Positions 11,578 through 22,426 of a stretch of 48,547 bases of DNA are shown piece after piece. The notes under the pieces are model-generated. The model made no database searches, was not told the DNA's origin, and saw only the letters and a program-made list of their open reading frames with translations. The DNA comes from Ectocarpus siliculosus. Lineage: Eukaryota; Sar; Phaeophyceae; Ectocarpales; Ectocarpaceae. The stretch is taken from contig FN649755.1 in assembly GCA_000310025.1 (NCBI GenBank), positions 1,636,971 through 1,685,517 of the forward strand. Reading direction: 5' to 3'. Within the stretch, counting starts at the first letter, position 1, and the number at the start of each line of letters is the position of its first letter. A program made the translations under genes and the position numbers.

Positions 11578-12742
11578 CTGAGAGAAGAATCGCCGGCACA
11601 CACAGCAGGCGGAGGGGACGGAGAGCTGAAGTTAAACGAGGAAGGAAGCGTGAAGCGACCCCCCGGTTCAACGTTTCCGAATACAGATGTCTCTCGTAAC
11701 GTAAGCGTATCGGACCGAGCTCAAAACAGAAGGCAGCATTACTCTTGTGTCCACCGGGAATGTATGGGGAGCTCTCAAGAACGACTATCTATGGCGCGGT
11801 GTGGTACGCAGGCGAATCGAAGCAAGTGCCGCCAAAAAGCCCCGAGGACCAATGGAAAAAAGTGTCTGACGTTACAACTGCTGTGCCATGCTGCGGCCAC
11901 GGCTCCTGCATGCATCTGCGACCACATTCGGCACAATGGTCTGCAGGGAAATAGAAAACACAAGTCCAACCGCCGTGTACCTAGGAGCTAGGTGTAAGCG
12001 TCGGCGCTCGCGTGTTTTCAGCCGGGGAACGCTAGGCGTTGTGCACACACGGCTACATCATTGCGCAGAGTGGCGTTCGTGCTTATCATGGGGTGCACAG
12101 AGCAAGACCCAACAACACCATGACTGCCCTAGGGCAACTACTACCGTGCAGTGGGAATCTGCTCCACTGCCATTGTTCCGTATTACATAGGCGAAACAAG
12201 AGAGGGCACGGTCGTGCTGGGGATAATACCCGCGCAGTCACACCATATCATACACTTCGGCTTCACAGTCGAGATGAGGGGAAGGGATGGTTGAACCCTT
12301 CTCGCGACAAAACTATGGCAAGCACCACGGGGAGAAAGGTGAGACACTAAAACAAAAAAAACGGGAAAACTCCCGTGTATCCTTCCTCTTGTGTGACCCC
12401 AACTGACACGTCAGACATATGCACTAGACTGGCGCCAGAATAGATGAGACGAACACACTACATCATCTGCGAAGTGCTCTTTCCGAACAATTAAGGTTGT
12501 TGCGGTACCTCCAGGAGCTAACTGCTCGTGTCCGGACGCTTGATGGCCCCAGATTCTTTGAAGCAGTTTCCCAATCTCGATTGTTTCTTGAACCCTCAAA
12601 GTCCCGGCTGGGAACGACGGCGGTGTCCATTAACGTTCTGGCGATCCTTGGCGTTTTCCGCGTTGTTTGGTTCCAGAATTGTCCAAGATTCCAGGATAAC
12701 CGCTTCAGCACGGTTGCCAACGCCATTTCCATAAGATTCATA
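11578..12742. other. No gene recognised
   Basis: This should hold the 5' exons of copy 2 if they exist. I found a possible acceptor (TTCCCTGCAG on the - strand near 11950), but no reading frame matching copy 1. Confidence 0.3.
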
Positions 12743-12914
12743 CCTGGCCATAACAATGGTTCACAGCGCACCTGGTCCATATCTTCACAAAGAAAGATGT
12801 GTTCGAAGCCAAGTTGCTTCATTCAACAGCCTGGCAATAACAATGTTTCTCAGCGCACCCGGCCCATATCTTCACAAAGAAAGAGGTACTCGAAGCCAGG
12901 TTGCTTCATTCAAC
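12743..12914. repeat. Two tandem 87-bp units
   Basis: Units begin CCTGGC-ATAACAATG at 12743 and 12830, contain CATATCTTCACAAAGAAAG, and end TTGCTTCATTCAACA. The unit length is a multiple of three, and an open + frame runs through both (29-residue repeats), but no other sign of coding is present. Confidence 0.8.
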
Positions 12915-14219
12915 ACCAGTGTGATGCGGGCACATGCTGATAGATACAGCTGCCAAGGGAAAAGCAGCAGCAGCGACAGGGTAGTGTAGTCCAGATGCTG
13001 TGAAGAGCCCGCAAAGTTGAGCGGCAACCTAGCATGTAGGGTACGCGAAGCCCTGTCCACACGTCGGGTACACGAAGCCCTGTCCGAAATGATCAAGTAT
13101 CGACCGCTATGCCTTTGCCCAAAACTTCCATCCAAAAAAACAGTTCTCGATAGCACGGGAAAAAATGTGTGGAACATGAACGAAGGAAATACAACAACAG
13201 CCGTTCGCCACATCCGGCAAAAACAGCTCCATCCCTCCAATTCTACTGCCCTTTCATTTCGAATAGCTACGCACGAGCATGACACAAAGTACCAGGCTCC
13301 AGAAGCATCAGGCAAAGCAGAAACATGGCCTGGAAACAAACAATTAAGTTGCGTGTGGAGCCCGCATGAAACAAACGGTCGGTGCCTATATCGCTTGTCA
13401 CTTTCTGATGCTGCGTCTTGAGTTGAACAACAAAAAAACTTGATTTTTCCGTCGCTTTTCCTGAACATGTTCCCGGTGGTGAAAATATCTCGCTCGTCCA
13501 GTGGTGAAAAGCAGTGAAACACACAACCACATGATCCATAGGCGACGAACGTTTCGTGATTTTGTTCGATAGACGCGACGCCGAACTTGGTCACACAATA
13601 ACACAGCCGGCGACGCGGGACACAAAAAAATGAACAGTTCCGCCAAACAACCCAAACCGCATGCATGCATGCATCCCTGTTTCCTGTACAAACCATTGTC
13701 AAAGCCACGCAAGCAGGGCTACACGTGTGTGTTTCCTTGCAAACATACCCCACGGGCAAGTTGCCACTCAATCGAACAACTAGCCGAGCGGAGAATCGGG
13801 GTGTCGGAAAAGAAGAACTTCTGCGATATGGTTCAACTGCTGTACGCGTATGGACAATATAGTAGATGAGAGCTACAGTACACGCCCCGTTTTCTCAACG
13901 GTTGCGGAGTTTGAAAAAGCGACGAGGCTGAGCGATTGCTCCAGGGAACGGCCTCGAAAGTCATCTCGTTCTTGCATGACGGGGGTGTCATCACTCTTCA
14001 GGGGCGCGGAAATGGAAGGGGACAAAATAATATTTTTCTCTCGCTTTTATGGTACCGTAGACCCCCGTGCGATAATCCCGACGGGTGCCGTTCTGAAATA
14101 TATCCTCAGCGCCTTTACCCTGGTGCCATGGTACCGCTGTTTCTATTCTGCGTACTTATTTAACTGAAACCAACTGATTTATTTTGTTGCGCACCCAGAC
14201 ACACGCGGTGAATGTACAG
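12915..14219. other. No gene recognised
   Basis: A - strand frame is open for 299 codons (13771-12872) but starts without ATG, overlaps the 87-bp repeat and has no motif. A 20-bp word (GGGTACGCGAAGCCCTGTCC-like) is duplicated at 13038-13083. On the + strand the stretch 13770-13868 (EQLAERRIGVSEKKNFCDMV) has coding-like composition, but I could not connect it to other exons. Confidence 0.25.
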
Positions 14220-14420
14220 CAGTGTAGGAAGAGCTCAGATGTTGGGAATCTGAATAGGACGGTTGCAGCAGCTCTGAGGGCGTCGGAGTCACTCGCGGTG
14301 GGTAGCACGACGCCTCACGCCCCAAGCAGGACATCCTCCGAATTATCGTGCCCCACGATGCCGTTATTCTGGGCGGTGCCTACGCTCGCAGCGTCCACAG
14401 CTGTATTCTACGCTGTAAAT
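14220..14420 (+). CDS. Possible exon, unknown protein with one hydrophobic segment
   Basis: Bounded by a possible acceptor (TGTACAG) and a donor GTATGT, 67 codons in phase 0. The peptide has gene-like composition (NLNRTVAAALRASESLAVG) and ends in a hydrophobic segment (MPLFWAVPTLAASTAVFYAV) that could be a membrane helix. Neighbouring exons were not found, and the domain is unknown to me. Confidence 0.25.
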
Positions 14421-15689
14421 GTATGTCCGGCTTGCAATCCAAGAACGAGAATTTCAAACAGACTAAATGTTCTGAACAGGATGAGGGAAAAAAACGAAAA
14501 CATAGAGAACATTGCGACAAAGGGGACTGAACCCAGCTCCCGACGCCACCCTGTGCCGCAAGCAATTACAGAGCAGCATCATAGTCAACCTAGCGGTGCC
14601 AGCTTTGCGTGTGTGTGCATCCTTCGCATAGTCTATGGCACTACTCCTCTGCTGTGAGTCGCCCGTGTGCACCCGAACGTAACTTCCGCACTTTACCACG
14701 ATACGTACGCGGCAATATTTAGCGGGTACACGGGTGCCGCTATTCTTTACCTGCTACTGCTACTGCTACTGCTACTTTCTTGCGCAAACGGAACCGAAGC
14801 CAAACCTCTGCTCTTCCTGTTGCGAGCTGAATGCAGCACACACTTCAGCAGTCCGGGGGGATGGGCTGCAACGGGTGACCATAACTCTTGTTCTCTGATC
14901 ACTCACCGGTGCGGCGAGCTAGTGTCCCGCTACTCTGTTGCGCCATCCTTCGATGCTTCTGCTCTCGCTGCCTCTCTTCCCCGCCTCTCTCCGTCTCTCT
15001 CCTTGCTGCTCTCCCCTTTCCTGTGTACAACTACTCTGCCTGCTGAATAATACACGGTGGGCTCGAGGACACCGCAGCGAACAGCGAAATCTATTCCAAA
15101 AGTCTGGACCTCATCGGCCCACCCGCTTTGTGAAAGAACTGAAACGAAGCACCTTCCAGAGCCATCTAGAACTTTCCCGAACCCTCCAGAAACCTTCCCA
15201 TTCAACCATTTTTGTGCACGGGACTGTCAACCGCAACCGGCGGCTGCGCCGAACTCCACAGATCCAGCAGCATATTTTTTTTGCTGCCAACATCCACGGG
15301 TGTCCATCTCCACGTCCCCGTCCAAACCCCGAAGGAGCAACAAGAAGGATACGACTGGTGATATCGACGACAGCATGGCAGGGAGCGACGATAGATAAAA
15401 CGCCACTCTTGGCAAGAGAAGCGGCAGCAGCAAGAGGCGCAATCTATGTACGTACATAGTCGATGATTCTTCAGCAAGACTCACAGACGTCCGTAACTGA
15501 CCGGTAAGCTCAGCCCGATCAGGCATGCCTTGAGTTTTTGCCTGCTGAGAGGATATTTTTTCAACCCTCTCAAGTCTGCCAGACCTGCTCTCTGAATTGC
15601 TGTCTGGGGGGACGTTTCTCTATCCAATGTTTGCCGAGACGGTGTTGTTTGCCTGGCTTACTCCCTAGTGTAGACCTGAAACGCACAAG
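14421..15689. other. No gene recognised; short (TACTGC)n microsatellite
   Basis: A TACTGC repeat of about four units lies at 14752-14779. The stretch 15200-15440 shares scattered words (ATCGACGACAGC, GGCAGGGAG, GACTGTC) with 29.0-29.5 kb, suggesting two old copies of one repeat. Confidence 0.35.
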
Positions 15690-15912
15690 TTGTATACGAA
15701 AGATATGTAGTCACACCCCCTGGATCGATTTTCACCGCTCCATTACTCCACGACGAAGACCATGTATGAGTCAGACGACATATGTTTTCGGAAATCTCTC
15801 GACGAGAGGGTTCCGACGCCGCCATTTCCGGCTCCAGCCACCCTGTCTGCCCATGAGAAATCGAGCTTGGAAATCAGTTCAGGGGGTGTGGTATCTTACG
15901 TCACCTACAGTA
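15690..15912. mobile_element. MITE family 1, copy at 15.7 kb
   Basis: About 220 bp with inverted ends: the left arm has CACACCCCCTGGATCGATTT and the right arm ATCGAGC, then CAGGGGGTGTGGTATCTTAC, closing with CTACAGTA. The interior CCACGACGAAGA and CTCGACGAGAGGGTTCCGAC words recur in the other copies. The left terminus is eroded, so its exact base is uncertain. Confidence 0.7.
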
Positions 15913-17723
15913 AGCATGTTTCCAGGCAGAGCACGGAGAAAAGCCACGACGAAAAGCCCGATGACCCGTCACTATGCTCGGGAAAATGCTCCCAGGTACA
16001 ATAGGCTGTAGGTTTTATTTCAGGCAAACGTCTACGCGTGTATCAGAGGCATCTCAGCCATGGCATTGTAGGTCAGACCAAAAAATAAATGCCTTGGATG
16101 TTGCCTGAGCCCAAAAAAATTGTTGCGGGTGCCTGCCTGTACACGAGAGCCTATATACGAGCCGACTTGCCAAAAAATCACCGCCTCCCTGCCCACTTGC
16201 TTGACTCCGAAACCAACGAATACTGCTCGTAAAACACACGTAGCACGTTTTCTCTCCCAGTCACTGCAAAATATGGCTTTCAACACCCTCCACGATACCA
16301 AGTGAAAATGAAGACCCAATGAAGAAGAGCCACCAGATATTTTTCGTTGCTCAAAAGTATTCATTCTTCAGCTGTAAACACCACTGTTCTGTTCAGTTCG
16401 ACCTCTCTCTAACAGGTACTCTGCTGGAGGTCTCGTCTTTAGTTTGTCCCCGCTGTCCGGACAAAATAGTTATCTGCACAACATAAGACCTCGCAGTACC
16501 TAGATCCCCGCAGAAACCAACAACAAAAAATTTCCACGCCTCTGTTGTAACCTACACCCACTTTGTGATGTGACCAAACAGGAGGCAAAGACATCCCGGA
16601 AAAAAAGAATAATGCTACTCACGAAAATGTTTTCTACAAAAACTGAACAAAGAAAACCAAAAATCCAACAGAACGTGTGCACAAGCAGAGCATCCCGTAT
16701 GAGAGGCAGTGCGAATTTCCACACAAACAACGAAAAACAAAGAGAATTTTAATTTATGTTTTTCTACATGTGCCTCTCGCACGCGATCACTCTCCACAAC
16801 TATTCCTAGTGCGAAGAGCTAAGACCAACGGAGATAGCTACATACACGAACCAACGACATCGGCAAGTGACCATCTACAAAATGTGGGGAGAGCCCGATC
16901 GCGTTTCACAACATCCGCCACTCTATCGTACATTCGAAAAGTTTCGAGTGTTGGAACGCGCAATGGGTCACGCGTGTTCCCACACAAGATGAAGAACTGC
17001 GGTCGTAGGCTGGCCTACAGTAAACGGGGGCAGGGGAGGGTGGAGTTCTGTGCGGGGGGGGGTGACTCTGCGAGCCTGGCATGCCAACGGTTCAGCAACA
17101 CGGGGACGGTTACAATTCCTCTACGGGTGCCTAACTGCAGTACGCATACAACGTGTTCTCTTCAGAACGTGTCCCCTAAGGTGGTGGTGTTCAACACACG
17201 GACAGACCCGTCTGTCGCCTGCTGCTTCCGGCGGGTTACGTCCGTCATCATCGAGCACGGAAAAAAACAACAACGGAAAGATAGCCTCGAACGAAAAATT
17301 GATCAGCATCCATCCCCCCGGCGGCACGTGGCAAAACGAGCACCCCACTCCTCGACACCCTCCTCCCTCAGGCATAAGTCAGCATTCTTACGTTCGAAAT
17401 GACAATCTAATACGCCACACCGGTCGCGGTCTTGGCTGCTGTGGTTGCGTACAGACTTTACGGCGCCACCATTTCTGATTTTATCACCATGTTGTATCAC
17501 CATGTTGAAACATACAAGGACCACGTGAACTATCCAAGTGGTCGCCATGTTTCCAAACAAAAGAGGTATCTCCAAAAGAGCCAAAAAAACAGCCCCAACG
17601 AAATGGGCGGCGGTGTCTCTCTGTCGCCGTACCTCCTTTGCAAAGCCTCCACCATATGGTGTAGCAGCAGAACTGCTGTCCCCCGCCTTTGCCGTTGTCG
17701 ATGATGATGCATGCGGTGGCGTA
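15913..17723. other. No gene recognised
   Basis: A/T-richer sequence from 16500 to 16760. A + frame of 241 codons (16677-17402) and overlapping - frames carry no recognisable motif, and I treat them as chance. Confidence 0.3.
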
Positions 17724-18212
17724 CTAGAGATACTCAATTGTACTGGCCCTTACCCTCGACGTAGCCGACGCGAGGGCGGCGGGCCCGACATCTCCGGAGA
17801 TAATATTGTCGGCGGCAACAACAACGGGCGTGGAGACTAGCCGCGCGGGGGCGCTGATGCTCCTAGCCGACAACGGGGGAGGCGGCACGAGGCTGAGAAG
17901 AAGGGCGGAACCGGAGACCGTCGCGGCGACGATGCGCGACGGTTCCACCTCGACCCCAGTTCCTGCAGCTTCACCCGCGGCGTTTGGAACGTTCTCCGTT
18001 CCCTGCGGCGGCGGCGGTGGAACCGTTGCTTCCGGTTCGGCGACATTCGCCGGAGCCCCCTCCTCGTCATCGTCTCCCAAAACCGGTGCGGGTGGGCCGG
18101 GGAGCGCATTCCTCTTCGCCTCCCATTGTCTCCGCACCATCAGCACGAACACGGTCCACGCGAGCTTCGCGCATCGCCCCAGCTTTTGCAGCACACGGAC
18201 GAACACAAGCAC
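17724..18212 (-). CDS. Possible exon: hydrophobic segment followed by Pro/Ala/Val-rich region
   Basis: A 162-codon open frame on the - strand without an ATG at its head. It has a hydrophobic segment (KLAWTVFVLMV), an acidic patch (GDDDEEG), a PPPPP run and a second hydrophobic stretch (VSGSALLLSLVPPPP). Composition is coding-like, but the opposite strand is also open, so strand and reality are uncertain. No domain recognised. It could be an internal exon of a membrane or wall-associated protein. Confidence 0.25.
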   Translation of the reverse strand: MLVFVRVLQKLGRCAKLAWTVFVLMVRRQWEAKRNALPGPPAPVLGDDDEEGAPANVAEPEATVPPPPPQGTENVPNAAGEAAGTGVEVEPSRIVAATVSGSALLLSLVPPPPLSARSISAPARLVSTPVVVAADNIISGDVGPAALASATSRVRASTIEYL

Positions 18213-18249
18213 GCGAGCAAGTATAGGCTAGAAGAGTCGCCGATGATGG

Positions 18250-18575
18250 TAAGGCCATGCGTGGGTCTACTGTAGGCGCTCATGCAAAAAAACAAGAGGC
18301 TTTCGAGCTTTCAAACATTTCCCGGGGCAGATGAGCATTCACGTGTGTGGGGTTCAGATGTCCATGCCAACGGTTCGAGAGAGAGCGTGGAAACATATTC
18401 TGGGCTGATAATCAGGCACATGTATGTGTGGGTTCAGACGTCCATGCCAACGTGATGAGAGCACTTTGAAGCGTGCAAACATGTTTTGGGATGATGATCA
18501 GGCACATGCGTGGGTTCAGATGTCCATGCCCACGTATTGAGAGAGATTTTTTGAGCGTGCCCAAATTAGTCTGGG
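18250..18575. repeat. Degenerate tandem array, unit about 80-83 bp, about four units
   Basis: The words TGGGTTCAGA-GTCCATGCC, GATGATCAGGCACATG and GCGTGCAAACAT recur in order at roughly 80-bp spacing from about 18328, with an eroded first unit from 18250. No open frame persists through the array. Confidence 0.7.
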
Positions 18576-19614
18576 GCAACAGCCTCCCGAGAGCAAAACA
18601 AAAAGGTATCCCCCCGTCCCGGATGACCTGATGGTAGCATGCACAGCACTGGCATGCAGACAGGCATCATTCTGCAGATGAGCCGATGGCGTGAAGAACA
18701 TGCCAAATTCCGCAGTGCACGCCTCCCTTTTTGGCGAAATATGGCTTGGTCAAGTGTATGCGAAAGTGCACCCACTAAGAATATGCGTGATTTTTGCTCT
18801 CGCTGGGTGCGAAGTAAATGCGGAGCATAAACGTCGAAAAATATTGTTGTGTCGAAACTCACAAAATTCGCCAAGGCGCAAGTCCTCAACCACATGAGCA
18901 GCCAGTAGGTGGCTTGGTCTCGGCCATCTCCCTGGCAGCTAATGCAGCCGGAAGCGGGAGCCTCGCCTGGTAACAACAGTAGTACCAACCCATGCATAGT
19001 ACGCGATCCATAGGCATGTGTGCGGGAGGTCGTAGCGGCGTTATGAGTGGAGTCTGCTGTGTAAATTGTCAACCTTTCATTCATCTACCGCACGTGCGGT
19101 GTGCTACGTGCAAAATTGCCCACAAAAATCGATCTTCGCTACGACGATGACGCTCTGATCCATGTGCAAGGGAGGAGTGGTAGGAAAAATCCCAGGGCGC
19201 AAAGCACGCTCGAGGATGCGCGTACACGAACGGGGGGCTGTCAACAACGAAAGAGACCTCACTGGTCTAAGGCCATTGGTGCTCATGTCCTTCGGATTAT
19301 CAAGGAGCCGCCTATTTCACCGTAGATCCTGGCGACGGAAGGAAAAAAAATCGCGGGTCGCAGGCTTGACCTCCAAACTTGCACAGCAAATCGAATGTGC
19401 GTCCTCTATACAAAGGTGGGCAAAAAATGTATACTGAAACTACTGAATGGCAGCGAGATGTATGCAAAACAACTACCAAAGAATCAAAAGATCGACAAAA
19501 ATGACAAAAGATGACCCGAACAACAGGAGAAGAGCCGTCTGCTCTCACAAGGAAACCGAACACTACAGTAAAAACTGATTTCCTCGTGAAAACCCCGATG
19601 AAAATGATACTCAC
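18576..19614. other. No gene recognised
   Basis: Open frames on both strands lack motifs. If the exon at 19615-19785 is real, its following exons should lie here on the - strand, but none could be identified. Confidence 0.25.
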
Positions 19615-19785
19615 CAGCACCAGCAGCGGGACAAGCAGCGGTAGAGGCGGAGAACAACCACGACGGAAGATGGTGACTGGCCTCCTCGCTGTACCGTTTG
19701 GAGAGCCAGGTGCCATAGGAGTCAGATGGGAAAATGAGCGTCGGGGGGGTTGAGAGATGGGGGGCGGGTTAGGAGGTCCTTGCAT
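19615..19785 (-). CDS. Possible first exon: Pro-rich N-terminus plus membrane anchor
   Basis: On the - strand an ATG at 19785 opens 57 codons that end exactly at a consensus donor (CTG then GTGAGT at 19614). The peptide begins MQGPPNPPPISQPPRR, has basic residues before a hydrophobic run (LPLLVPLLVLV) and would fit the short cytoplasmic tail and anchor of a type II membrane protein. Downstream exons are not identified, so the product is unknown. Confidence 0.3.
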
Positions 19786-20215
19786 GGTAGCAGACGCAGC
19801 ATAGACTAGACTAGACTGGATTGGATTATTAGAGACGAAGGACAGTAGCATGGCAGTGTCTGCACGAAGAAGGGAGGAACAGACGATTTTTTGCTGATGC
19901 TGGTGTCGCTGGTGGAACTCTCGATCTGTGCCTATTGGATACTCCGCTTGCCCTTCCTTTATCCTCTCTGGTACGGCCATCAGCGTCCCACCCAACGCGA
20001 AAAAGTTGTCATCCCTGCACCCCCCCCAAGTTCTCTTGAAGTATCCCCCCCCCCCCGCCACGAGGTAGTGTTGACGTGCTACCTGAGAGTTTACAATTCT
20101 AAGATGAAGGTCTATCCCGTGATGATGGTGCATGACATGTAGGATTGTGCATATCCTTTCTTGAAAACGTAGGTATCTGTTCTGCAGCGATGGAAAATAA
20201 GACAACAAAGAGAAA

Positions 20216-20455
20216 TTATCGATTGACAGCAATAACGTCCGCGTACCCGTGACCGTGAGGCAGAGCTGGGCCGTTGTTGTTCCCGCGGGGAGATCCTCCC
20301 GTGAAAAAGCCGGCCGGTCGTTTCTGCGAATAGACGGCGGCGGCGGTGGCCTCCCACCACGTACCAGCCGTCTGGGAGGAAGACCACAGCAGGATGAGGC
20401 AGCTAGGGATGAGGCAGAAGAGCACTACGAGGCTCAAAATGGAGAAGCTGCCCAT
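20216..20455 (-). CDS. Small ORF with signal-peptide-like N-terminus
   Basis: 79 codons from ATG (20455) to TAA (20216). The first 27 or so residues (MGSFSILSLVVLFCLIPSCL and on) form a long hydrophobic segment typical of a signal peptide or anchor; the rest is Gly, Asn and Pro-rich. A GTACGC inside (after HGHG) could be a splice donor, so this may be a first exon. It lies about 430 bp upstream of the exon at 19615-19785 on the same strand. No family recognised. Confidence 0.25.
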   Translation of the reverse strand: MGSFSILSLVVLFCLIPSCLILLWSSSQTAGTWWEATAAAVYSQKRPAGFFTGGSPRGNNNGPALPHGHGYADVIAVNR

Positions 20456-20833
20456 CCTTTCACTCGGCCTTGTTGTTGGTGGTGACCAGTACAAGTATCC
20501 TGTCACGGACAGCGGGGGGGGCACCGGCAGGAGAAGGTTGGCTCTTCTGCTAAGATTGGAATCTAAGTTTTTCTGGGAGGGGGGTGGTGTGCGCATTGTT
20601 GCACGCGACGGACAAAGAACATGAAGACAGATATAATGGAGGGGGCTCTACCGCAGCAAATCGCAGCAGCAGAGTATTGCTCGCCGGTAAAGGCAGTTTG
20701 ATCTATAGGTATGTAGATATATGTAGCGCCCGCGCACTAAAACATAGCGGTAAGAAACTCTTCATGCTCAACGCAGATATCAAAACGCAAGCTCTCGAGC
20801 ATCCATAATAGTGAGCCCGCTTTTGAGAACACC

Positions 20834-21780
20834 TACCGTAATTGTGCGTGTTATGGCACCGGGGTGCGATCGTTCTTCTAAATCTTTCCTATCTCGGTTT
20901 TTTATCGCACCCCTGTGCCAAAACACCGATGGGTGCCACAACACCGATACCGGTGCGGAAATGCAATTAAATAATTTCGTTCTGGATTTCCAACGCACCC
21001 CCGGTGCGATAACACCGATGGATGCGGTACGGGAGAAATCGCAGTGGCCATTTTACGGTGCTGAGTGAACGCACCCCGGTGCGATACACCGATTGGTGCA
21101 ATACTCAAGAAACGAACACAGGCGTCTCCTGGTACGAGTACCGCCATTATTCGTGTTACGGTACTTAACATGAGCGGCTGGTGCGAGTTTGATGGCGTAG
21201 CATATGCCAAAGACAACAGACGCTGTGGTTCCCTGCTGGGAAAGGTATACAGTACGGCATCGTTTTTCTTCCAACCTCTTTGTTGGTCGCAAGCCCCTCA
21301 TTTGTTGGCTGGTGCTCCACCTGTCTTTGTCTGCCTCAAGGGGAATGGTACCGGCAATTTTAGTACCGTTTACGAACTCCTTCTTGTTCGGTTGGATGGA
21401 AGTGCGGTGCGGGGTGTGTTCTGTGTGCTTCACAGTAGTTGAGCGAGTGAGTACGGATTACCGTAGAAGGAAACATGTATCATTTCTACCGATCGACGGT
21501 ACGATGTATTGTATACACATGAAGGGAATGGCGCCCCAGCGGTTCGCTACACACAGTTTGACACGTGGCCCGGAGGGTTCCGGTACCTTGCGGAAGCACT
21601 CAAATTTACGTCCTAGAAGCAAGTTCTATTATCGCTGATGTCGCACCGAGTGCGTCAACACCGATAGGTGCGGAAATGCAAATACATAATGCCGTTCTCG
21701 ATATTTTTGCGCACCCCGGTGCCATAACACCGATGAGTGCGAAATCAACGATGGGTGCCATAACACGCACAATTACGGTA
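20834..21780. mobile_element. 947-bp non-autonomous DNA transposon with 27-bp perfect TIRs
   Basis: The first 27 bases (starting TACCGTAATTGTGCGTGTTA) are the exact reverse complement of the last 27. Short CACCGAT-GTGC words occur four times in the left arm (20927, 20942, 21013, 21087) and twice in the right arm (21658, 21728), and a block with GCGGAAATGCAA is directly repeated in both arms. TA bases at both ends would fit a TA target duplication (CCGTA termini), as in Tc1/mariner-like elements; this is inference. The middle (about 21100-21640) has open frames but no transposase motif. Confidence 0.8.
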
Positions 21781-21863
21781 TTCTAAAACCTACATAGTAG
21801 GTGGCGGCCATTGTGGTCAACACAACATGTTAGGATTCACGGACTCCAGCCTCTCGGCCTAAC

Positions 21864-22093
21864 TACCAGGTTGCATACGGAATATACCACACCCCCACAA
21901 CCGATTTTCGAAGCTTGATTTCTCCACGACGAAGATAGACGCCGAAATCAAAGGGTGCGTTTTCGGAAAGTCCTCGACTAATAGACAGTTCAAGGCCTCC
22001 CGCAATTTCGGGCACCAAAACTGCTTTTCCGGCCGAGTAATCGAGCTTTGAGAACCTGTCCAGGGGGTGTGATATCTCATGTAACTTATTATG
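21864..22093. mobile_element. MITE family 1, copy at 21.9 kb
   Basis: Left arm TACCAGGTTGCATACGGAAT then CACACCCCC; right arm AATCGAGCTTTGAGAACC then CCAGGGGGTGTGATATC and GTAAC. It lies 45 bp upstream of the gypsy 5' LTR and 83 bp downstream of the 947-bp TIR element. Confidence 0.75.
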
Positions 22094-22138
22094 TGCATAC
22101 CGCGGTAGTAGAGGGTGCTATGCAGATGATGTCCATAC

Positions 22139-22426
22139 TGTTAAGGAGTGTGGCTGCTAGCTTAAATAGGGTATATCTTATTGTTGATAGGATGTGGGTC
22201 GGTCCCAGGAGGTATACCCTTCAGACACCTACCCTCTTAGGATTTGTCGTACCCTCTGAGGTGAAGTTGGATCCCCACTTCACCTCAGACCCTTGCTGAT
22301 CGTCTCTCAGCAATAACAAGCAACTTTCCCATCTCAACGTGGTCGTGGACAAGCGTGTCAACGACAGAACCTACCTTCATCTATCTCTAGGAGCAAGCTA
22401 CCGCCCACGGCTTCACCTCCTTGAAA
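22139..22426 (+). repeat. 5' LTR of the gypsy element (288 bp)
   Basis: It begins TGTTAAGG and ends CCTTGAAA, imperfect inverted ends. Against the 3' LTR I count six substitutions and one 8-bp indel, so about 98 percent identity. A perfect 12-bp inverted repeat, CTGAGGTGAAGT with a 9-base loop (22256-22288), could fold in the RNA. TGGCGTCAGCGG just after the LTR (22429) resembles an initiator-Met type primer binding site, but these bases also read in frame with the RNase H tail, so the true site may be deleted. Confidence 0.88.

Noticed and set aside
12872-13771. 299-codon open frame on the - strand
   Set aside because: No ATG at its head, no domain, overlaps a tandem repeat, rich in Cys, Ser and Arg like random translation.
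14515-14560. T-arm-like GGGTTCAGTCCCC on the - strand
   Set aside because: No box A or stems at the right distance. An isolated box B-like word is not enough for a tRNA call.
16677-17402. 241-codon + frame
   Set aside because: No motif, no splice support, low-quality composition.
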